This document shows, piece after piece, positions 33,455 to 39,933 of a DNA stretch of 45,581 nucleotides. The notes under the pieces are model-generated. The model was not told the origin of the DNA. It did not search any database and saw only the letters and a program-made list of their open reading frames with translations. Source of the stretch: CAZHTS01 sp964535315 (lineage in GTDB: Bacteria; Chloroflexota; Anaerolineae; Anaerolineales; Anaerolineaceae); assembly GCA_964535315.1 (NCBI GenBank), contig CAZHTS010000038.1, positions 1 through 45,581 of the forward strand. The letters are read 5' to 3'. The translations under genes and the position numbers were made by a program. Position 1 is the first letter of the stretch. Every line of letters begins with the position of its first letter.

Positions 33455-34033
33455 ATGAACCCCGTCTTTCTTTTTCCCAGCTATCTGCTGAAGCGGCAAT
33501 CCATCGCTATGACCGGCAAGTTCCGCATCTACGACCCCAGTGGCAAACTGGTGCTGTTCAGCCAGCAAAAGATGTTCAAGCTAAAAGAAGACATTCGCGT
33601 CTACGCCGACGAGAACCGCCAGAATGAACTGCTATGCATCCAGGCCCGCCAGGTGATGGACTTCTCAGCCGCGTATGATGTCATCGACAGCCAGGAAAAA
33701 GTGAAGGTCGGTGCGCTGCGGCGCAAAGGGTTCAAATCGATCATGCGCGACGAATGGGAAGTCTTGAACCCCAACGATCAGCCATTTGCCAAGGTGCACG
33801 AAGATAGCGCCGGGTTAGCCATCGTGCGCCGCCTGATTGCCGGCTCGCTGCTGCCGCAAAATTACGACGTGTTGTGCGGCGAACAACGCGTGGCCGACAT
33901 CAAACAGCGCTTCAACATCTTCCGCTACGAGTTGGATCTGGACTTCAGCATGGATACCGGCGGCAAACTGGATCGTCGTTTGGGGATTGCCGCAGCCATT
34001 TTGCTGGCAGCCATCGAAGGGCGCCAGGACTAA
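33455..34033 (+). CDS. LURP-one-related / tubby-like fold protein
   Basis: 192 residues with AAGGAG just upstream of the ATG. The sequence follows the LURP-one-related (LOR) pattern, related to tubby C-terminal and phospholipid scramblase folds: RQSIAMTGKFRIYDPSGKLVLFSQQK, then paired strands (IRVYAD, ELLCIQARQVMDFSAAYDVID), WEVLNPND, and a C-terminal hydrophobic helix (LGIAAAILLAAIE) after a DRRLG segment. In that fold the central helix is buried in a closed beta barrel. Bacterial function is not established; membrane lipid or surface association is possible. It follows the second transpeptidase by 15 nt and precedes the next gene by 15 nt, so it belongs to the same run. Confidence 0.75.
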   Translation: MNPVFLFPSYLLKRQSIAMTGKFRIYDPSGKLVLFSQQKMFKLKEDIRVYADENRQNELLCIQARQVMDFSAAYDVIDSQEKVKVGALRRKGFKSIMRDEWEVLNPNDQPFAKVHEDSAGLAIVRRLIAGSLLPQNYDVLCGEQRVADIKQRFNIFRYELDLDFSMDTGGKLDRRLGIAAAILLAAIEGRQD

Positions 34034-34048
34034 GACAAGGAGACGCCT

Positions 34049-34480
34049 ATGACCCATCAGGCCTTATTTGCCGGTCTGGTAATCGACGAAAACGATCAGG
34101 TGGCAGAAGTTGCTTACGTGGGCGGCGAAGCGTGCTATGTGGTCAACGACGCCGGTTTCCGCCGTCACATCCCTGCAGAACAGGTCGACCGGCAGGTGTT
34201 GGACATGATGAAAGCGCAAATCCAGGGCAACGAAGGGTTGATCTCTGAGCAAACTGCCAAAATGCTCGGGCAGGAAGACATCTTTACCCGCGCCATCATC
34301 GAGAAACAACTCAAGAACCTGGACCAGCAATTTAACACTCTGCTCCAACAAGGTATCCCCGAAGAGGGGCGGGCCTACATGGGGATGATGGGCTTTCGCA
34401 TCGTCATCAACATCCACGGCGAAGTCATCCATCTGGACCAACCCACTCAGATCAGTGGCGAGGAAGGCGAGGGAGAATGA
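34049..34480 (+). CDS. Unrecognised small soluble protein
   Basis: 143 residues, with AAGGAG upstream of the ATG, so it is a real gene. I do not recognise the family. The first 50 residues read as a small beta-rich unit (LFAGLVIDENDQVAEVAYVGGEACYVVNDAGFRRHI); residues about 50-108 are helical and charged (VDRQVLDMMKAQI, IIEKQLKNLDQQFNTLLQQ), suggesting oligomerisation; the end is a beta strand (FRIVINIHGEVI) and an acidic tail. There is no signal or membrane segment. It overlaps the thioredoxin-TPR gene by 4 bp and therefore may work with it. Confidence 0.7.
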   Translation: MTHQALFAGLVIDENDQVAEVAYVGGEACYVVNDAGFRRHIPAEQVDRQVLDMMKAQIQGNEGLISEQTAKMLGQEDIFTRAIIEKQLKNLDQQFNTLLQQGIPEEGRAYMGMMGFRIVINIHGEVIHLDQPTQISGEEGEGE

Positions 34481-35310
34481 CCTCCGACTTCATCATTGAT
34501 GTAAACGAGGCTGATTTTGAATACGAGGTGATCTCGTATTCTCAGAACACCCCCGTTGTGGTGGATTTCTGGGCCACCTGGTGCCGCCCCTGCAAGACGC
34601 TCTCGCCCTTGCTGGAACGACTGGCAGCCGAAGGGCACGGCAGCTTTCGCCTGGCGCGCGTGGATGTGGACACCAACCCCAACCTGGCGTTGCGCTTTGG
34701 CGTGCGCAGTTTACCAACCGTCAAGGCCTTCAGTCAGGGCGAAGTGGTGGGCGAGTTCGTCGGGCTGCAACCCCCCGAACGGGTGCGTGATTTCATCCAG
34801 AACCTGACGCCGCCCAGCCCGCTCAGCCTGGCGATAGAAAAGGCCGAGGGCCTGCTGGATCTGCACCACTGGATGCAGGCCGAACAGGTGCTGCGCGAGG
34901 TGCTGGCGCAAAACGAAAATAACCCCTCCGCTCTCCTGGGGCTGGCAAAGGCGCTGTTGGGCCAGGGCAAGAGCCATGAAGCGCTTGCCATCCTGGAAGA
35001 CTTCCCCACCAGCCGCCAGTACGCTGCCGCCCAAACGCTGTTGCCCTTTGCCCGGGCGCACGTGGCGCTGTTGAGCGGCGCATTGACCGATCAGACCGAG
35101 CTGGACGCCGCCTTTCAAAATGGCGTGCGTCTGGCCGGTCGTGGCAACCTGCCCGCCGCCCTGGATGGCCTCCTCGACATTTTACGCCAGGATCGCCATC
35201 ATGGCGGCGAGCAGACTCGCCTGACCGTACTCGCCCTGTTGGAATTGATGGGCGAGCAAGACGCCCTCACCCGCCAGTATCGCACCGAGCTGGCTTCCGT
35301 GTTATTCTAG
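34477..35310 (+). CDS. Thioredoxin domain protein with C-terminal TPR-like region (YbbN/CnoX type)
   Basis: 277 residues. The thioredoxin domain (about 5-110) has an intact redox motif W-C36-R-P-C39 and the cis-proline in SLPTVKAF. Residues about 118-275 form TPR-like helices (AEQVLREVLAQNENNPSALLGLAKALLGQGKSHEAL is split over two helices). The order matches YbbN/CnoX, a chaperone-linked thioredoxin that protects substrates from oxidative aggregation and passes them to GroEL. E. coli CnoX has lost one cysteine whereas this copy keeps both, so it may be an active disulfide reductase. No signal peptide is present, so it is cytoplasmic. It overlaps the preceding unrecognised gene by 4 bp and converges on the CBM9 lipoprotein with 3 bp between stops. 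Confidence 0.88.
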   Translation: MTSDFIIDVNEADFEYEVISYSQNTPVVVDFWATWCRPCKTLSPLLERLAAEGHGSFRLARVDVDTNPNLALRFGVRSLPTVKAFSQGEVVGEFVGLQPPERVRDFIQNLTPPSPLSLAIEKAEGLLDLHHWMQAEQVLREVLAQNENNPSALLGLAKALLGQGKSHEALAILEDFPTSRQYAAAQTLLPFARAHVALLSGALTDQTELDAAFQNGVRLAGRGNLPAALDGLLDILRQDRHHGGEQTRLTVLALLELMGEQDALTRQYRTELASVLF

Positions 35311-35313
35311 ACG

Positions 35314-36306
35314 TTAGCGCAGTTCCAGATCGCCCCAGGTGGTGGGGTCGGTAAACTTGCGCCCCGGCAGGTTCGAAATCATCGACTGCTGGAGGTTCTG
35401 GGTGGTGTCGTCGTTATCCGAAACGGACACGCCAAAACCGAAGCGCGCCCCACGATAGGGGCTGACGCCAAACAGGCTCCAGGGAATAGCCAGCTCCACC
35501 CGATAAACGCCATCCGAACGCATCGAGGCGATCTGCACCTGGCGCAGGCCGGCAATGCTCTTAGGCTGCCAGAGATAAGCCTCGCGTACCCCGTTCACAT
35601 CCGGACGCCCCGGCGAGATCCCCAGTTGAAAGTCGTCCGGGCTGGTCTGGCGAGTATAGAAATCCGCCGCCAGGTCGGCGTCTAACAGAACCTCCAGGCT
35701 GTCGCCGCGATACAGGTAAGCGCCGCTATCGTTTTGAGCATAAACGTCGTCCAATACCTTAACCGCCACGTACAGGTATTGAGTGTCCCAACCGACCTTA
35801 AACGAGCCCTCCAGATCGTTTTCACCGCTCCAATTCCCGCCGCCATACACCACGCGCTGGATCGGGTAGGTCGTCCCCGGCCATTCATCCCACACGCCAT
35901 CCAACAGCGGCGGCGTGCTCAGGTATAACGCTTCGGCGCGCGCCACGCTGCGCACCAACACCGGCGGAGTGTACGGCACGGCGGTAGGCACAATCACCGT
36001 CGGGTACAAGGGGGTCACCAGAACCGTCGGGATGCCCATCACAGCCTGCGTCTGGGTAGGCGCAACCGTCGTCCACACAGGTATCGGGCTCGGGGCCGCC
36101 ACACTGGGGATCATTTCGGGCGTGGCCGTGATCACAACCGGCGTCTGCGATGCCTCCAGCGCCGGCCGGCTGAACAGTGCCGTCATCGTCTGGTTGGGCG
36201 TTGCAAAAAGCGGCTCGGGAGTGCTGATAAACCCCGGAAAACTACAGGCCAACATACTGAGGAGCAAAACAATCCCTACGGTCTGAAACGCTAATTTTCT
36301 TCTCAT
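35314..36306 (-). CDS. Lipoprotein with CBM9-type sugar-binding domain, copy A
   Basis: 330 residues from the ATG at 36306, with GGAGGAG upstream; an in-frame ATG at 36363 would add 19 residues before the signal and is less likely. The lipobox is LLLSMLAC, so the protein is probably anchored by C21 and exposed outside. A Pro/Thr/Val-rich linker (about 30-130) is followed by a CBM9/DOMON-like beta sandwich (about 140-330) with DGVWDEWPG, YLYVAVKVLDDVYAQND, GDSLEVLLDAD and DPTTWGDLELR. CBM9 domains bind the ends of polysaccharides; the ligand here is unknown and no catalytic domain is attached. It is a paralogue of the lipoprotein encoded at 37089-38000, and it is divergent from the Nudix-type regulator. 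Confidence 0.82.
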   Translation of the reverse strand: MRRKLAFQTVGIVLLLSMLACSFPGFISTPEPLFATPNQTMTALFSRPALEASQTPVVITATPEMIPSVAAPSPIPVWTTVAPTQTQAVMGIPTVLVTPLYPTVIVPTAVPYTPPVLVRSVARAEALYLSTPPLLDGVWDEWPGTTYPIQRVVYGGGNWSGENDLEGSFKVGWDTQYLYVAVKVLDDVYAQNDSGAYLYRGDSLEVLLDADLAADFYTRQTSPDDFQLGISPGRPDVNGVREAYLWQPKSIAGLRQVQIASMRSDGVYRVELAIPWSLFGVSPYRGARFGFGVSVSDNDDTTQNLQQSMISNLPGRKFTDPTTWGDLELR

Positions 36307-36339
36307 CGATCTCCTCCATCCATCAAACGGTCTGATTTT

Positions 36340-36345
36340 ATTATA
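36340..36345 (-). promoter_or_regulatory. -10 element for CBM9 lipoprotein copy A
   Basis: TATAAT on the minus strand (36345-36340) gives a leader of about 27 nt with GGAGGAG before the ATG at 36306. The -35 region 17 bp upstream reads TTTGGG, a weak match. It lies in the same 93-bp gap as the divergent regulator promoter. Confidence 0.45.
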
Positions 36346-36351
36346 CTTTGT

Positions 36352-36379
36352 TTGCGTTTCCACCCAAAAACGATATAAT
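36352..36379 (+). promoter_or_regulatory. Promoter of the NrtR-like regulator gene
   Basis: TTGCGT (36352-36357) and a perfect TATAAT (36374-36379) are spaced by 16 bp. The transcript would begin near 36386, just before the ATG at 36400, with only a GGGAG at 36385-36389. The two divergent promoters overlap, so one bound regulator could control both. Confidence 0.5.
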
Positions 36380-36399
36380 TTTTATGGGAGATACCGACG

Positions 36400-37092
36400 A
36401 TGCACACGCCGCCCACCTCATCCGTTAAAACTGACAGCTGCGCCCAGATCGAAGTACGCGTGGTTGTTTTTACCCTGCGTCATAACCGCCTTGAAGTGCT
36501 ATTGACCGCCGGCGAAGCGCAATTCTTCCCCGGTCAATGGGAACTTCCCGGCAGCGCGGTTGCCCCGCAATGCTCGTTGGAAGACACCGCCGGGCAATGT
36601 CTGACCCGTTATACCGGGTTATCGCAATCTTACCTGGAACAACTTTACACCTACGGCGACCCGGCGCGCCACCCCGCCGGGCGCATCATCTCGGTGGTGT
36701 ATTTTGCCCTCATCCCCGCCAATACCGCCCCGGCGCCCCAACTCGACCGGCAAGCCAGCGAATGGTTTGCGGTAGATCATTTGCCCCTGCTGGCAATCGA
36801 TCACGGCGAAATCCTGCAATATGCCCTGCGGCGGCTGCGCTACAAACTGGAATACAGCGCCGTGGGGTTTGAACTGCTCCCCGAAAACTTCAGCCTGAGC
36901 GAGCTGCAACAAACCTACGAGATCATCCTCGGCGAGAAACTGGACAAGCGCAACTTCCGCCGCCGCATTCTGGACGCCGGTATCATCGAGAGCACGCCGC
37001 ACGTGCGCGCCGGTGAAGGACGCCCCGCCCGGCTTTACCAATACCGGCCGGACGCCGTGGCAGAAGTTAAGGCCCGCCGGCTGTTCCCTTAG
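36400..37092 (+). CDS. NrtR-like transcription regulator with a non-catalytic Nudix domain
   Basis: 230 residues. Residues about 15-145 form a Nudix fold (VRVVVFTLRHNRLEVLL, GQWELPGSAV). Residues about 155-225 are the winged helix typical of NrtR (LQQTYEIILGEKLDKRNFRRRIL, then GRPARLYQYR). In the Nudix box (51-74) the metal-binding R-E-x2-E-E pattern is replaced by Q66, C67, R70 and Y71, so hydrolysis is not expected and the domain should act as a ligand sensor. Known NrtR proteins bind ADP-ribose or related NAD derivatives and repress NAD genes, and other members control sugar genes. Here the neighbours are two CBM9 lipoproteins, so sugar-related control is more likely. It converges on lipoprotein B with a 4-bp overlap of stops. 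Confidence 0.85.
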   Translation: MHTPPTSSVKTDSCAQIEVRVVVFTLRHNRLEVLLTAGEAQFFPGQWELPGSAVAPQCSLEDTAGQCLTRYTGLSQSYLEQLYTYGDPARHPAGRIISVVYFALIPANTAPAPQLDRQASEWFAVDHLPLLAIDHGEILQYALRRLRYKLEYSAVGFELLPENFSLSELQQTYEIILGEKLDKRNFRRRILDAGIIESTPHVRAGEGRPARLYQYRPDAVAEVKARRLFP

Positions 37093-38000
37093 GGGCGCTC
37101 CAATTCGAGATCGATCCAGGTCGTCGGATCATAACGGTTGACCCCGGGCACATTGGCAATCCGGCTTTGCAACTGTGGGCGATTGCTGTCGTCGCCGTCC
37201 GAAACCAGCAGGGCAAACCCTAACAGACTGCCGCCCTGCGGTTTGAACGCCGCCAGTTCCCACGGAACGGCAATTTCGACGTAATAGCCCCGATCCTGGT
37301 CGCTGAGGATACGTTGGGCAGCGACCCTGACCTGCGCCTGAGCGCCGGCCAGGTTGCGCGGCTGCCACAGATAAGCCGCCGGGTTCTCGCCCACCTGGCT
37401 GCTGCCCGCCGAAACCCCCAGGATGTAATCGTCGTGATTCAGTTGGTCGCGGCCAAAATCACCGGCCAGATCGGTATCCAGCAAAATCTGCACGCCGTCG
37501 CCCTGGTCCATCTGCTCGGGCGCCTGGTTGGGCGCATACGCATCGTCGTGCACCTTCACCGCCAGGTACAGATACTGAAAATCCCAGGCGCTGCGGAACG
37601 AGGCGCGCAGATCGTTCTTATCGCGCCACTCCTGCTTTCCTTCGATCACGATCTGGCAGGCGTTCTCACGACCCGTCCACTCTTCCCAGTTGCCGTCCAA
37701 CGTCAGCGGCGAACTGCGAAAGCTGGCCACCACCAGGGCACGCCCCTGCACCGCCGAAGGCGGCAGGGGCGACGGAGCCGGCGGCGGTGTGACCGCGGCG
37801 GTGGGCGGCGGCAGGGTGGCCGCCGGCAAAGGCGGCAGCGTCGAGGTCGGCGGCTGCGGCGGCGGCAGAGTCGGCGGGCCCTGGGTGGCAAACACCGCCG
37901 TCATCGTCCGGTTAGGACGGAAGACATCCACATCTGCACCACAGCCGGCCAGAAGGCCGGCTGTGAGCGAAAACAGCAAAAACCAGGCTATTCTCGACAT
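37089..38000 (-). CDS. Lipoprotein with CBM9-type sugar-binding domain, copy B
   Basis: 303 residues from the ATG at 38000, chosen because it places a signal peptide with lipobox LLAGC at the start; the open frame extends upstream to 38111 but that part is not signal-like. A Pro/Thr-rich linker (about 45-90) precedes a CBM9-like domain (about 100-303): DGNWEEWTG, YLYLAVKVHDDAYAPN, GDGVQILLDTDLAGDF, YILGVSAGS and YDPTTWIDLELERP. Each of these has a counterpart in copy A, and both have a TMTA(V/L)F segment after the lipobox. It lies 8 bp after the DUF3795 gene and is probably transcribed with it. The ligand is unknown. Confidence 0.82.
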   Translation of the reverse strand: MSRIAWFLLFSLTAGLLAGCGADVDVFRPNRTMTAVFATQGPPTLPPPQPPTSTLPPLPAATLPPPTAAVTPPPAPSPLPPSAVQGRALVVASFRSSPLTLDGNWEEWTGRENACQIVIEGKQEWRDKNDLRASFRSAWDFQYLYLAVKVHDDAYAPNQAPEQMDQGDGVQILLDTDLAGDFGRDQLNHDDYILGVSAGSSQVGENPAAYLWQPRNLAGAQAQVRVAAQRILSDQDRGYYVEIAVPWELAAFKPQGGSLLGFALLVSDGDDSNRPQLQSRIANVPGVNRYDPTTWIDLELERP

Positions 38001-38008
38001 TCTGACCT

Positions 38009-38353
38009 CTACAGACTGCCGCGCAACGCCTCCAGGTTTTGTTTGGCTTGCGGGGCCATGGCATGAAAACTGGTGAGCTTCTCGCAGCCGTAATCGGGGC
38101 AGGCGGCGCAATTGACCACCCCGTGTTCAACGGCACAGGCGCGCACCGGACATTCACTGCAATATCCCCCCCGCCGCCCGGTGGAGGTACAGCCATCGCA
38201 GGTCACGGCGCTGAGATCCATGTTGGGACTATTATACTCGACGCGCCACTGCTCCACCAGCCGCTGCATGAAGGCCACATCGTTGGCCTGGGTGGCTTTG
38301 TAGGCGTCACATTCGGCGCAATTCAGACCGCAAAACGCAATCAGGGTACTCAT
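38009..38353 (-). CDS. Cys-rich DUF3795 protein
   Basis: 114 residues from the ATG at 38353 with AAGGAG upstream; the longer open frame to 38515 runs back into the methyltransferase gene and is not used. It contains 11 cysteines, including C8, C12 and C15 (FCGLNCAEC), C52 and C55 (CDGC), C65, C68 and C73 (CSECPVRAC), and C82, C85 and C90 (CAACPDYGC). This is the DUF3795 pattern, whose function is unknown; the cysteines probably bind zinc or an iron-sulfur cluster. It has its own strong promoter at the end of the upstream methyltransferase gene, and the lipoprotein B gene follows after 8 bp. Confidence 0.85.
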   Translation of the reverse strand: MSTLIAFCGLNCAECDAYKATQANDVAFMQRLVEQWRVEYNSPNMDLSAVTCDGCTSTGRRGGYCSECPVRACAVEHGVVNCAACPDYGCEKLTSFHAMAPQAKQNLEALRGSL

Positions 38354-38383
38354 CACAAACTCCTTGAGGATAGGGATTTGTGA

Positions 38384-38412
38384 ATCATAGAACCTTTTTT
38401 CTATTCTGTCAA
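38384..38412 (-). promoter_or_regulatory. Promoter of the DUF3795-lipoprotein B unit
   Basis: On the minus strand a perfect TTGACA (38412-38407) and TATGAT (38389-38384) are spaced by 17 bp. The -35 box overlaps the stop codon of the methyltransferase gene. The start site would be near 38377, with AAGGAG in the short leader. Confidence 0.7.
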
Positions 38413-39659
38413 GATGTAAACAGACTGATGCTTTCGATGTGAAACGTTTGCGGGAAGAGGTCAAAGGGCGTGACCTGTTGCAACTGGTAACCGGCGGACA
38501 ACAGGTGACGCGCATCGCGCGCCAGGGTCGCCGGATCGCACGAGACGTACACCAGGCGCGGCGGATGTAACGCCGCCAGCACCTGCAACGCCGCCCGGTC
38601 TACCCCCGAGCGCGGCGGGTCGACCAGGACGACATCCGGCTGCACCTGCAAACCGGGCAAGACTTCCTCAGCCCGCCCCTGATACAGTTCGACGTTTTCA
38701 AACTCGTCCAGGTTGACCACAAAATCGTCGCAGGCCGAAGGAGACAGCTCCACGCCGATCAAACGCCCCACCTGCCCGGCAAAGAAGGCGCTGAACAGCC
38801 CCACCCCACAATACACGTCCAGAAAGGTGGTCTGCGGCGTACATGGCAGCAATTGCTGCACGTGCTGCACCATGGCGCCGGCCTGGGCCGTGTTGACCTG
38901 GAAGAACGACCCGGCCGAGACCTGGAAGGGACGCCCCAGCACCTCCAGCACCAGCGCTTCGTCCCCGGCCAACACCACCGGCGCGGCCAGCCCCGCCGCC
39001 ACAGCCGGCCCCACATACGCAGCCGAAAGCGGGATATCCACGCTGAATTCCGGCGGCTGCGGGTCGCGGCCCTCCAAAACCAGCAAAATCTGATCGTCGC
39101 GCCCCAGGCGCAGCGAAACGCGTTCCAGTTCTGGCATGGCTTCAAAATCCAGCAGCGGCCAGGTCTCGTTCAACGCCGTCTCGGGCAAATGGCACTCGCC
39201 GATCGCCACCACCTGATGAGAGCCCGCCGCCTGGTAGCCGAGTTTCCCTTCGGGCGAGAGATGGAACTGCACCGTGTTGCGGTAGCCCCAGGGCTGCGGC
39301 GCCGCCACTATTGGCCGCACCGGTGGACTGGCAAGCCCTGCCAGGCGCTGCAACTGCTCGACCAGGATGGCGTGCTTGGCCTGCAACTGGTGTTCGTAGG
39401 ACAGGTGCTGGTAATGACAGCCGCCGCAAACACCAAAATGCGGGCAGCGCGCCGCAATCCGTTCGGGCGCAGCCTGCAAGACTTCCAACAACTGGCCGCG
39501 GGCGTGGCCGCGTTTCTCTTCGACCAACGTCACCCGCACCCGCTCGCCCGGCAACCCATACGGCACAAACACCGCCCGCCCGTCTTCCAACCGCCCCATG
39601 GCGTCGCCGCCGTAGGTCAGGTGGGTCAGATTCAATTCACAGATCGACTTTGTATCCAT
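38409..39659 (-). CDS. TrmA/RlmD-family RNA (uracil-5-)methyltransferase
   Basis: 416 residues. Order: an N-terminal TRAM-like beta barrel (about 1-60), an iron-sulfur segment with C72, C78, C81 and a fourth Cys at 156, and a Rossmann methyltransferase domain (about 275-416). Motif I is FLDVYCGVGLFS, the DPPRSG motif is at 347-352, and the catalytic nucleophile C374 lies in YVSCDP. The family adds a methyl group at C5 of a specific uridine in 23S rRNA or tRNA using AdoMet. The target (U747, U1939 or tRNA U54) cannot be decided from sequence alone. Length and motifs are complete. Confidence 0.93.
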   Translation of the reverse strand: MDTKSICELNLTHLTYGGDAMGRLEDGRAVFVPYGLPGERVRVTLVEEKRGHARGQLLEVLQAAPERIAARCPHFGVCGGCHYQHLSYEHQLQAKHAILVEQLQRLAGLASPPVRPIVAAPQPWGYRNTVQFHLSPEGKLGYQAAGSHQVVAIGECHLPETALNETWPLLDFEAMPELERVSLRLGRDDQILLVLEGRDPQPPEFSVDIPLSAAYVGPAVAAGLAAPVVLAGDEALVLEVLGRPFQVSAGSFFQVNTAQAGAMVQHVQQLLPCTPQTTFLDVYCGVGLFSAFFAGQVGRLIGVELSPSACDDFVVNLDEFENVELYQGRAEEVLPGLQVQPDVVLVDPPRSGVDRAALQVLAALHPPRLVYVSCDPATLARDARHLLSAGYQLQQVTPFDLFPQTFHIESISLFTS

Positions 39660-39665
39660 GCTCTG

Positions 39666-39695
39666 AGTCTACCGCAGCAGGCCGGCCCTTTACAA
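39666..39695 (-). promoter_or_regulatory. Possible leaderless promoter of the RNA methyltransferase gene
   Basis: On the minus strand TAGACT (39671-39666) ends 6 nt before the ATG at 39659, with TTGTAA (39695-39690) as a weak -35 at 18 bp. No Shine-Dalgarno sequence precedes the ATG. Confidence 0.4.
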
Positions 39696-39726
39696 GGGCG
39701 GCGGAGCATTTGCCGGGCAAATAATA

Positions 39727-39750
39727 TCAAATCCACAAATTTGTTATTGA
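39727..39750. promoter_or_regulatory. Palindrome at the liv promoter, candidate operator
   Basis: A perfect 10-bp palindrome ACAAATTTGT (39735-39744) has outer TCAA and TTGA ends at 39727 and 39747-39750, forming an imperfect 24-bp dyad. It abuts and overlaps the -35 box of the transporter promoter, a common place for a repressor or activator site. Confidence 0.4.
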
Positions 39751-39776
39751 CAACGCTTACCCAAAAGTTGTATAAA
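39747..39776 (+). promoter_or_regulatory. Promoter of the branched-chain amino-acid transporter operon
   Basis: A perfect TTGACA (39747-39752) and TATAAA (39771-39776) are spaced by 18 bp within an AT-rich stretch. Transcription near 39783 would give a leader of about 150 nt before the binding-protein gene. Confidence 0.65.
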
Positions 39777-39793
39777 AAAGCAGTACGTTTTTT

Positions 39794-39816
39794 GCCCCGC
39801 GCCCCACCTGCGGGGC
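39794..39816 (+). promoter_or_regulatory. GC hairpin in the liv leader
   Basis: A 7-bp stem GCCCCGC (39794-39800) and GCGGGGC (39810-39816) with a 9-nt loop lies about 10 nt after the predicted transcription start. A T-run follows only after about 12 further bases (about 39829-39835), so it is not a standard terminator. It could stabilise the 5' end or take part in attenuation. Confidence 0.4.
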
Positions 39817-39884
39817 GTTCCCTTCCTGCTTTTTTCAATTGAGCGCCGGTGGTCACCCACAGCAACTGTTTGCAGCGTGCCGTC

Positions 39885-39900
39885 CTTGATGCACATCAAG
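39885..39900. promoter_or_regulatory. Perfect inverted repeat in the liv leader, candidate operator
   Basis: CTTGATG and CATCAAG form perfect 7-bp arms around a 2-bp centre. It lies 34 bp before the binding-protein start codon. As DNA it looks like a dimer-binding site; as RNA a 2-nt loop is too tight for full pairing, so a protein operator is more likely. Confidence 0.45.
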
Positions 39901-39933
39901 TTCAACTATCGTTTTATCAAAGGAGGAGTTTCT

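Noticed and set aside
39794..39835. Hairpin plus later T-run considered as a rho-independent terminator
   Set aside because: About 12 bases separate the stem from the T-run, so it does not fit the terminator rule; kept only as a leader hairpin.
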